Part shown: positions 1 to 5,187 of the stretch, piece by piece
Numbering within the stretch: the first letter of the stretch is position 1
Layout: each line of letters starts with the position of its first letter
From: an uncultured Eubacteriales bacterium
GTDB taxonomy: Bacteria; Bacillota; Clostridia; Christensenellales; Pumilibacteraceae
Length of the DNA stretch: 5,187 nt
NCBI GenBank assembly: GCA_900555875.1
Contig: USNB01000097.1
Location: forward strand, 1-5,187
Direction of reading: 5' to 3'
Made by a program: the position numbers and the translations under genes
The notes under the pieces: generated by a model
The model's database searches: none
Seen by the model: the letters and a program-made list of their open reading frames with translations, nothing else
What the model was told of the DNA's origin: nothing

Positions 1-2
1 TA

Positions 3-875
3 GCCGAAGGTAAACTTTCACGGGCGGAGATCGCAAAACGGACGGGTATATCCGAACGATCCGTTCAGCGGTACATCACCGCTCTCGCCGATGCAGGCAT
101 ACCCGTTATATCGGGCACGGGCAAGCACGGCGGTTACGGCATCGATCCGGCATACCGTCTTACGGGCGTCCTCGTTACCGAAGAGGATATTACGCGCATA
201 CGCACATGTCTGTCTGCGCTCAGAAGCACGTTCAGGGACGAACTTACGAGCGAGATAGAGGACAAGCTGTCCGCGCTCGCCGGCGGCGCCCCGTCAGGGC
301 AGCTCGTCGTTGATTTCGATAATTGGAACGGTAAGGGACGGAGCGCAAAAGAGGACGCCGTGCGCGCCGCGATAGCAAATTCCGTTACCGTGGAGATGGA
401 ATATACGGATAAGGGCGGAACGACTTCCGTCCGGGCGTTCGATCCGTATTGCATAGCTCTCAAAGAGGGGGTCAGATACGTATACGGGAAGTGCCGTCTG
501 CACGGCGATTTCCGTTTGTTCAGACTTGCTCGGATAAGGAGCGTCGCCCTGACGGACAGGCATTTCGAGCGCAGCGAAGAAGCGGATGTGAGATCCGCTC
601 TTATGATCGGAGGCGATACCGTAACGCTGGAGCTTGAGTTGGACGAGAGCGCCCGCGCCGGTGTGGAGGAATGGCTGGGCAGCGACTGCGTGGAGGACGC
701 GGATCCGCCGAAAGCGCGCGCCGAAGTGTACGGCGGCAGGGAACTGATACGCAAAATACTTTCGTTCGGATCTGCCGTAAAGGTGCTGTCTCCCGCGTCC
801 GTGGCGTCTGCCGTGCGCGAAGAGGCTGCAAAGATCGCCGGTTCATACTCCGTAAATGCCGAAGATGATAAATAA
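3..875 (+). CDS. HTH/WYL-domain transcriptional regulator (YafY/YobV type), 5'-truncated
   Basis: This is a DNA-binding regulator of the WYL family. It is open from the left edge, with 290 residues visible and a TAA stop. Family members are usually about 300-320 residues, so probably only 10-25 N-terminal residues are missing. Visible residues 1-53 are a winged helix-turn-helix of the HTH_11 type: LSRAEIAKRTGISERSVQRY is the helix-turn-helix, followed by the wing signature AGIPV...GKHGGYGI. Residues about 120-182 form the WYL domain, with a DPY at 147-149, RYVYGKC at 158-164 where relatives have WYV/WYL, and the conserved FRLFRLARI at 170-178. Residues about 206-285 fit the C-terminal WCX region. 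In this family the WYL part usually senses a ligand, often a nucleotide or nucleic acid, and controls DNA binding; the ligand here is unknown. The Trp of the name-giving motif is Arg. It lies 119 bp upstream of the membrane-protein gene, with a promoter between them. The family call is firm; the target genes are inferred. Confidence 0.5.
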   Translation, partial: AEGKLSRAEIAKRTGISERSVQRYITALADAGIPVISGTGKHGGYGIDPAYRLTGVLVTEEDITRIRTCLSALRSTFRDELTSEIEDKLSALAGGAPSGQLVVDFDNWNGKGRSAKEDAVRAAIANSVTVEMEYTDKGGTTSVRAFDPYCIALKEGVRYVYGKCRLHGDFRLFRLARIRSVALTDRHFERSEEADVRSALMIGGDTVTLELELDESARAGVEEWLGSDCVEDADPPKARAEVYGGRELIRKILSFGSAVKVLSPASVASAVREEAAKIAGSYSVNAEDDK

Positions 876-900
876 AAAATCAAATTACGCAAAAAAGTAC

Positions 901-922
901 CCGAATTCGTTTTGAGATTCGG
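901..922. promoter_or_regulatory. Inverted repeat overlapping the -35 element, possible operator
   Basis: The arms CCGAAT (901-906) and ATTCGG (917-922) are perfect inverted copies separated by 10 bp. The right arm begins on the last base of the -35 hexamer at 912-917. The left arm also overlaps a short palindrome, CGAATTCG (902-909). A repressor bound here would block RNA polymerase, and the WYL regulator just upstream is an obvious candidate. There is no T-tract after the right arm, so this does not look like a terminator for the regulator gene. With six-base arms, chance is a real alternative. Confidence 0.5.
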
Positions 923-940
923 ATCGCTTTGTGATAAAAT
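912..940 (+). promoter_or_regulatory. Sigma-A promoter for the membrane pseudopeptidase gene
   Basis: The -35 hexamer TTGAGA (912-917) matches 5 of 6 consensus bases. It is followed by a 17-bp spacer and a -10 hexamer TAAAAT (935-940), also 5 of 6. TG at 932-933 with one base before the hexamer makes it an extended -10. The DNA upstream (876-900) is A-rich, as in UP elements. Transcription should start near 946-948, giving a leader of about 48 nt. This is the only convincing promoter in the gap and is correctly placed for the gene starting at 995. Confidence 0.5.
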
Positions 941-951
941 AGTACGGATAG

Positions 952-964
952 CGGAAATTTTCCG
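952..964 (+). promoter_or_regulatory. 13-bp palindrome at the start of the leader
   Basis: CGGAAA (952-957), a single central T, and TTTCCG (959-964) form a perfect inverted repeat just after the expected transcription start. A second overlapping pair, TACGGA (943-948) and TCCGTA (961-966), shares its right arm, so the two pairings exclude each other in RNA. As DNA this could be an operator; as RNA a six-pair stem with a one-base loop cannot close fully and would be weak. No regulator can be assigned from sequence. Confidence 0.5.
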
Positions 965-978
965 TATGTCCCAATAAA

Positions 979-985
979 GAGAGGA
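979..985 (+). promoter_or_regulatory. Ribosome binding site of the membrane protein gene
   Basis: The purine run GAGAGGA includes the Shine-Dalgarno core GAGG (981-984), which ends 10 nt before ATG 995. The spacing is at the long end of normal but supports ATG 995. The N-terminus then begins with a short basic tail and a membrane helix, as expected. Confidence 0.5.
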
Positions 986-994
986 AACCGATCA

Positions 995-3847
995 ATGAAC
1001 AAAGAGGTTAACGTAAACCGCAAGCAGCCGCACAGGCTCGGGCTTTTCGGGAAGATCTACTATCCCGTTCTCGCGCTCGTGGCGATAGCTTTGCTGGTAG
1101 TATCGTTTGTGACCTACTACACCGTGTCCGCTTCGACGAATGCGGGATTCGATATGTCTGCGGCAAATACCCGTGCGGAAACTCTTGCCGATGCAGGCGA
1201 GCGCAATTCATGGTCAACGGGAACGGGCAGCACCGCAGAACGTGCCGTGACTACCATAGACGGCTGGCTCAGCGGCATAGACGGGCTTACCGAGATGCCC
1301 GCGTCGAGACAGGACGACACGATCGACAAATACGACGGCGAGGATATGAATATCACCGCCTCTTTCGCTGAAGGGATCACCGCGACCTATACCTGGCAGA
1401 ATTTCGCCGATCCCGAGATCGATTATACGCTGGATAACGATACCGTATACGCGATGACGAACGGCGATTATGCCGGATACGAAGGATCCGTGTATGCGGG
1501 CACTCAGCCCAACAACCTCGTTGTCGTGATCCCCGGCAGCGTGACGAAGAGTGCGGAAAACGGCAATTACGGCGACGCCGTATTGTTTATGACGCATTAC
1601 GATTCGGACAGCGGCAGCGCGGGGCTCGGCGGAGCGTCTGCGGTGGCGGCGATGGTATCCGTTATCGAAGAGATCGTAAGCTCGGGCGAAACTTTTGCCA
1701 ACGACCTGGTGTTCGTTATAACGGACGGCAGATACGAAGCGAGCGTGGGCGCATATGCGTTCATGTATCAGTTCGTCGGTTTCGGAAACGTGGCGAACAG
1801 GATAGAGGCTGCGTTCAATTTCGACGCGATAACGTCGGACGGAACGCTGACCGTTGTCGGAACATCGGATAACGATTCGGGCATCATGGGCGCGTATATG
1901 GCGTCTGCGGCGACCGCCCGTGCCGATACGTCCGTAACGGGATTCGTGGAGGATAATTTCTCCTCCGATATGGACGCGTTCCGTACGGAGAACAGCGACG
2001 GCGATTATAATTGGCTTTTCCCCGCGATAAATATCGCGGCGACGGGCGGAGCTTACGAGGAGACTTCTCCCGTCAGCGACAGTGCGAGATCGGCATGGTC
2101 TGCCGACGACATGACCGCGCAGTTTGCGGCGGAGATGATCGCGCTTGCAACGCATTTCGGGAATACCGATCTTGCGATCCTCGGCGATGCGTCCACCGAT
2201 TCCGCAGCGTATACGTGGCTGGGCATGACGGGTATCGCGACGGGTCCGGCAGTATACGCAATGAGCGCGGTGCTCGTCGTCATGATCGTCGCGGCGATCG
2301 TTCTCGGAGTGCGGTTCAAAGGCTTCGGGATCGTCCGCGCGCTTAAGGGCGCCGGCGGAGTGCTGCTCGTAACGGGCTTCTCGCTTGCGGCATTCGCGGC
2401 GGCGTATTTCCTGCTCGGTTCTCTCATGGCTGCATTCGGCGTGATAACGATGAACATGCTCACGACCGCAATGTTCATGTCTCCCGCTCTCGTAGCGCCC
2501 GCGACGGTGTTTGCGGCGGCTGTGAGCTGCGGACTGTATCCTTTGATAAAGAGGGGATTCAAAGTAAAGGCTGCCGACTGTGTGCGCGGAGGCGCTCTGC
2601 TGATCGCGGTCATCGGCGCCGCGTTCGGATTCATCTATCCGCAGGCTTCTCTTCCGTTCGTGATAACCGGAATGGCTATGATGGCGGTAATGATGATATC
2701 CTCGGTGCTCAAGTCCCCGTTCTCGGAGAAGTTCGGTTTCGGCATCGAAAGGCTTTTCCTCTATACGGTGCCCGCAATGTTCGCGATGCCTTTCCTCGTG
2801 CAGACGATACTTATGATGGGCAATCTCGTGGCGGCTGTGTCCGTGATATTCCTCATGCTTGCTGTCACGCTCGTCCTTTCTTCCATAACGCCTTATTTCG
2901 ACTATCTCCAGCCCGTAATGACCGACGTGTTCGATAAGCTTCCCAAGCATGTCGTTCCCGTCGTGGAAACGGTGACGGAGGACGTCGAAGACGCGGCGAA
3001 GAAGGGCGTGTTCACGACGGTGACCGAAACGAGGCTCGTCAAACATAAGGTCGCGTGGAGATATCATAACTGGTTCGGCGTGCTCGTCATAGTCGTCGTA
3101 TCCGTCGTCGCGCTGCTCGTTTCGTGCACGCTCGGCTCGTACGTGAATACGGATTTTTCGCGCAACCGCACCACGGCTTACGGCTATTCGTCCTCCGATA
3201 TACGCGACAGCGTGTTCGACAACGCCGTTGTGTGCTACATCGACGGTACGTCCGGTTCCACCGGAAGATATACCTGGATGATAAAAGACGAAGCGGTATA
3301 CCGCAACATCAAGTATATCGGCAACGAAGAGTACGATTACTGGAATTGGGAGTGGTTCGATACGCTCGGCGGCGAGTATCAGCTCGACGTGAACACCGAG
3401 GACAGCTCGTCTGTGGATATCTTCTCCAAGCCGGACAGCGACGCCGAGCAGAAAGGTTACGATATAGTGAATATTGCTCCTATCGACTCCGCGTCATCGC
3501 AGGTGACGATGACCGTGTCCGGAATAGGCAACGGGGATACGATCACCATATACGACGGCGAAGTCAGCGGCGATCCCGACGACCTGAGCAATTCGGATAT
3601 CATCTACAGCATAACGTTTGCGGCGGCTGCGGACGAGATAGAGATAGTATTGCCTTACGGTCAGGGCGCCTGCACGATGTACGTCGAAACGAGCAGTACG
3701 GTCAGCGTCACCGGTTATTGCTACAACATCGGCGGGAACCTGACGATGTCGCGCGCCGTGTCCGACTATGCGGTAATGAGCAGCGGCATATCCGAAACGT
3801 TCGGTTATACGCTCCGTTGCGCCGAGATCATACGCGACAGCGTCTGA
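995..3847 (+). CDS. Multi-pass membrane protein with degenerate M28 peptidase domain (ERMP1/Fxna/Pff1-like architecture)
   Basis: This 950-residue integral membrane protein has a basic cytoplasmic tail (1-20), helix 1 at about 21-40, and an extracytoplasmic M28-type domain at about 80-395. Eight helices follow at about 418-439, 454-479, 495-517, 532-549, 552-571, 586-608, 611-632 and 692-713. The C-terminal domain (714-950) would also lie outside. Every predicted cytoplasmic loop is basic and the short outer loops are uncharged, which supports this topology. M28 landmarks are THYDS (200-204), GGASAVAAM (212-220), VITDGRYEASVGA (241-253), NFDAI (275-279) and ATHFGNTDL (385-393). Active M28 enzymes bind two zincs through His, a bridging Asp, Glu, Asp and His. 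Here H201 and D277 remain, and so does the catalytic-type D203. The bridging Asp is Gly212, the Glu-Glu pair is R246-Y247, and the final YHT is YEE (354-356). Proteolysis is therefore unlikely; a binding, scaffold or chaperone-like role is inference. The architecture call is fairly sure, the function unknown. Confidence 0.5.
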   Translation: MNKEVNVNRKQPHRLGLFGKIYYPVLALVAIALLVVSFVTYYTVSASTNAGFDMSAANTRAETLADAGERNSWSTGTGSTAERAVTTIDGWLSGIDGLTEMPASRQDDTIDKYDGEDMNITASFAEGITATYTWQNFADPEIDYTLDNDTVYAMTNGDYAGYEGSVYAGTQPNNLVVVIPGSVTKSAENGNYGDAVLFMTHYDSDSGSAGLGGASAVAAMVSVIEEIVSSGETFANDLVFVITDGRYEASVGAYAFMYQFVGFGNVANRIEAAFNFDAITSDGTLTVVGTSDNDSGIMGAYMASAATARADTSVTGFVEDNFSSDMDAFRTENSDGDYNWLFPAINIAATGGAYEETSPVSDSARSAWSADDMTAQFAAEMIALATHFGNTDLAILGDASTDSAAYTWLGMTGIATGPAVYAMSAVLVVMIVAAIVLGVRFKGFGIVRALKGAGGVLLVTGFSLAAFAAAYFLLGSLMAAFGVITMNMLTTAMFMSPALVAPATVFAAAVSCGLYPLIKRGFKVKAADCVRGGALLIAVIGAAFGFIYPQASLPFVITGMAMMAVMMISSVLKSPFSEKFGFGIERLFLYTVPAMFAMPFLVQTILMMGNLVAAVSVIFLMLAVTLVLSSITPYFDYLQPVMTDVFDKLPKHVVPVVETVTEDVEDAAKKGVFTTVTETRLVKHKVAWRYHNWFGVLVIVVVSVVALLVSCTLGSYVNTDFSRNRTTAYGYSSSDIRDSVFDNAVVCYIDGTSGSTGRYTWMIKDEAVYRNIKYIGNEEYDYWNWEWFDTLGGEYQLDVNTEDSSSVDIFSKPDSDAEQKGYDIVNIAPIDSASSQVTMTVSGIGNGDTITIYDGEVSGDPDDLSNSDIIYSITFAAAADEIEIVLPYGQGACTMYVETSSTVSVTGYCYNIGGNLTMSRAVSDYAVMSSGISETFGYTLRCAEIIRDSV

Positions 3848-3866
3848 CGGTCTGAATATGAACAGA

Positions 3867-3908
3867 AAAAAGGCGGAAAAAACGCGATCGTGTTTTTTCC
3901 GCCTTTTT
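3867..3908. terminator. Strong intrinsic terminator, probably bidirectional
   Basis: A perfect 17-bp stem pairs 3867-3883 with 3892-3908 around an 8-base loop (3884-3891) that can close further to a GATC tetraloop. The GC core GGCGG/CCGCC is flanked by A-runs on the left arm and T-runs on the right arm. The stem's own 3' end supplies the U-tract for + strand transcripts, and the A-run on the other side would serve - strand transcripts equally. It starts 19 nt after the TGA of the membrane protein gene and separates it from the GH95 gene. Confidence 0.5.
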
Positions 3909-3920
3909 AACGCAAAGAGG

Positions 3921-3949
3921 TAGACAAAATCGTATAACTTTGGTATAAT
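3921..3949 (+). promoter_or_regulatory. Sigma-A promoter for the GH95 gene
   Basis: The -35 hexamer TAGACA (3921-3926) matches 5 of 6 consensus bases. The spacer is exactly 17 bp and the -10 is a perfect TATAAT (3944-3949). It is preceded by TGG, giving a consensus extended -10. Transcription should start near 3955-3957, giving a leader of about 48 nt. It begins 12 bp after the terminator, so the GH95 gene is its own transcription unit. It is the stronger of the two promoters by consensus match. Confidence 0.5.
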
Positions 3950-3961
3950 CACATTGTCGGA

Positions 3962-3990
3962 GAAACGGCGTTTTCAAGCCGCGAAACGGC
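3962..3990 (+). promoter_or_regulatory. Direct repeat and two alternative small hairpins in the GH95 leader
   Basis: GAAACGGC occurs twice, at 3962-3969 and 3983-3990, with starts 21 bp apart, about two helical turns. This suits a dimeric DNA-binding protein just downstream of the transcription start. The same DNA encodes two mutually exclusive stems: CGGC (3966-3969) with GCCG (3978-3981), or that same GCCG with CGGC (3987-3990). The second ends 2 nt before the ribosome binding site and could limit access to it. The stems are only four pairs, so this is a candidate, not a demonstrated switch. Confidence 0.5.
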
Positions 3991-3992
3991 AC

Positions 3993-3996
3993 GGAG
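3993..3996 (+). promoter_or_regulatory. Ribosome binding site of the GH95 gene
   Basis: GGAG sits 7 nt before ATG 4004, an ideal distance. It decides the start: no other in-frame start upstream has such a site, and the GH95 N-terminal domain begins about 16 residues into the protein. Confidence 0.5.
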
Positions 3997-4003
3997 ATAC
4001 GAA

Positions 4004-5187
4004 ATGGCTAAGATCGGAAAATCCAAAAATGCACTGAGATTCAATAAACCCGCTTCGTGGTGGGGCTCGACCTGGCGCGAAGCTCTGCCTACGGGCAACG
4101 GCGTGCTCGGAGCTGCGGTATACGGCGGCGCGGGCAGCGAGGTGATAATGCTGGAGCACCGCGATCTGTGGTGGCAGGGGCACGTAGGCGTCCTGCAGGA
4201 CGTGGCCGACAAACTTCAGTCGGTGCGTAAGAAGATGGACGAGGATGATCCCGCTGCGGCTCAGAACATACTTTCTTCCGCGCTTATCGCGAAAAACTAC
4301 CGTCCGCAGATGGCTTATCCGCTCCCGCTCTGCGACCTTCTCGTCGATTTCCCGCTGGACAGACCGGTGCGCGATTATCAGCGCATACTGAATATGGATA
4401 ACGGCGAGGTCACGGTCACATACCGCGACGGCGCTACCCGTTATGAGCGTTCATGCTTTGTGTCCCGGGCAAACAATACGCTGTGCTACGAGATAACCAA
4501 ATCGGGCGGCAAATCGATAGAGGCGACGTTCTCTTTCGCATTGCACGACAAGTTCAATGCGCGCACTCCGGTCTCGGTGAGCAAGCTTCCGGAAGGCGTG
4601 AACGTAAGATACGAAAACTATTTCATGTATTTTTCCGCCCGTTCGGACAACGGCACCGAATTCGGCGCCGTCGCGTTCGTCAACTATTACGGCGGCTCGA
4701 TGAAAGCGGACGAGAACGGGCTGGCGGTTACCGGTGCGGATAAAGTGCTCGTCCTCGTCAAGCCGTTCATCGAGAGCCAGCGCGAAAAGGAGTGGAAAGC
4801 GCTCAAAACCAAGCTCTCCTCGATCAAACTGACGTACGACAAACTGCTCAAAGAGCATACGCCGCTGCACAACAAACTGTTCAATTCGGCCGAGCTCGAT
4901 CTGACGGCGGACGACCGCGACGCCTGTGCCGACGCGCTGAAAAACGACACGTTCGGGAGCGGGATTTTAAGCCCCGCGCTCGCGGAAAAACTGTGGGCGT
5001 ACGGCCGGTATCTGACGGTGTGCGGCAGTTCGCCCGTGTCGGCGCCGCTGGCGCCCTACGGCCTGTGGTGCGGCGACTACAAGGCCGAGAACGCGCAGAT
5101 CACCGCCGCGGGCTCCTTGCAGACGATGTACGCGCACACGCTCGCCGGCAATCTGCCCGAATACATCAAGAGCGTGTTTACCTATTA
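4004..5187 (+). CDS. GH95-type glycoside hydrolase (alpha-L-fucosidase family), 3'-truncated
   Basis: The first 394 residues are visible and the frame is open at the right edge; family members usually have about 700-800 residues. There is no signal peptide or membrane helix, so the enzyme should be cytoplasmic and act on imported glycans. Residues about 16-270 fit the GH95 N-terminal beta-sandwich. Landmarks are WREALPTGNGVLGAAVYGG (24-42), LEHRDLWWQG (50-59) in place of the usual LNEDTLW, and YQRILNMDNGEVTVTY (125-140). YDKLLKEHTPLHNKLFN (278-294) is the linker leading into the (alpha/alpha)6 catalytic barrel, whose start is at GRYLTVCGSSP (334-344) and GLWCGDY (353-359). Family members hydrolyse alpha-1,2-L-fucosides or related sugars by inversion. 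The NxN pair that positions water in characterised fucosidases aligns with A369 and S371 here, so the usual activity is doubtful. The catalytic Glu and Asp lie beyond the window. The fold assignment is confident, the substrate is not. Confidence 0.5.
   Translation, partial: MAKIGKSKNALRFNKPASWWGSTWREALPTGNGVLGAAVYGGAGSEVIMLEHRDLWWQGHVGVLQDVADKLQSVRKKMDEDDPAAAQNILSSALIAKNYRPQMAYPLPLCDLLVDFPLDRPVRDYQRILNMDNGEVTVTYRDGATRYERSCFVSRANNTLCYEITKSGGKSIEATFSFALHDKFNARTPVSVSKLPEGVNVRYENYFMYFSARSDNGTEFGAVAFVNYYGGSMKADENGLAVTGADKVLVLVKPFIESQREKEWKALKTKLSSIKLTYDKLLKEHTPLHNKLFNSAELDLTADDRDACADALKNDTFGSGILSPALAEKLWAYGRYLTVCGSSPVSAPLAPYGLWCGDYKAENAQITAAGSLQTMYAHTLAGNLPEYIKSVFTY

Noticed and set aside
134..892. 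A 252-codon open frame on the - strand opposite the WYL regulator
   Set aside because: Its translation is a low-complexity Ser/Ala/Leu-rich string with no recognisable motif, and the + strand frame in the same place has good HTH and WYL signatures.
876..930. A terminator for the WYL regulator in the gap after its stop
   Set aside because: The only inverted repeat (901-922) has six-base arms, a 10-base loop and no T-run after it. It overlaps the -35 element and fits an operator better.
2022..2039. An 18-bp inverted repeat, CCGCGATA-AA-TATCGCGG, inside the membrane protein gene
   Set aside because: It falls within coding sequence for the M28 domain and uses ordinary codons. It has no T-tract and no nearby start, so it is probably a chance palindrome of GC-rich coding DNA.
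2011..2346. Short + strand open frames in other phases (also 671-868, 3124-3855 and 4453-4743)
   Set aside because: They lie wholly or almost wholly inside real genes and their translations are Arg-rich shadow sequences. They lack ribosome binding sites and family features.
1214..3067. A 617-codon open frame on the - strand, antisense to the membrane protein gene
   Set aside because: Its translation is overloaded with His and Arg with no domain or helix pattern. It is what one expects from the complement of a codon-biased, Asp/Ala/Val-rich gene. The + strand frame has a clear family match, topology and signals.
995..3847. An active secreted or membrane aminopeptidase
   Set aside because: The fold matches M28, but the bridging Asp, the Glu-Glu pair and the final His are all replaced, so a functional annotation as a peptidase is not supported.
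1..5187. A mobile element, defence island or CRISPR array
   Set aside because: I saw no transposase, integrase, toxin-antitoxin, nuclease or repeat-spacer pattern. The WYL regulator alone is not evidence for a defence locus.

Overview
The window looks like chromosomal DNA from a bacterium of the Bacillota, probably an uncultivated gut-type member of the Clostridia. This rests on three things: a YafY/YobV-type WYL regulator, housekeeping promoters with extended -10 elements, and GGAG/GAGG ribosome binding sites in AT-rich gaps between genes of moderately high G+C. The lineage is inferred from style and gene content, because no marker gene is present. All three genes read on the + strand. I see no tRNA, rRNA, CRISPR array, insertion sequence, integrase or phage gene.

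Layout. Positions 1-875 hold the 3' part of a helix-turn-helix/WYL transcriptional regulator that has lost only its extreme N-terminus. Positions 876-994 hold an AT-rich gap with a good sigma-A promoter (TTGAGA, 17 bp, extended -10 TAAAAT), two inverted repeats and a ribosome binding site. Positions 995-3847 encode a 950-residue membrane protein. It has one N-terminal helix, an extracytoplasmic M28-type peptidase fold, eight more helices and a C-terminal extracytoplasmic beta-rich domain. This is the plan of eukaryotic ERMP1/Fxna and fungal Pff1. Positions 3867-3908 form a strong terminator with a perfect 17-bp stem. Positions 3921-4003 hold a second promoter (TAGACA, 17 bp, TGG-TATAAT) and a leader with a direct repeat and two competing small hairpins. 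From 4004 to the right edge runs the 5' half of a cytoplasmic GH95-type glycoside hydrolase, the family of alpha-L-fucosidases.

How the genes relate. The regulator and the membrane protein are separated by a promoter but no clear terminator, so read-through is possible, and the regulator is a candidate controller of the promoter behind it. The GH95 gene is insulated by the terminator and has its own promoter, so it is a separate transcription unit.

The main point of interest is that the M28 domain keeps its fold landmarks but has lost most of the residues that bind zinc and catalyse. It appears to be a dedicated pseudopeptidase in a multi-pass membrane protein. The neighbouring GH95 protein also appears to lack the asparagine pair expected at its active site, although its remaining catalytic residues lie beyond the window.
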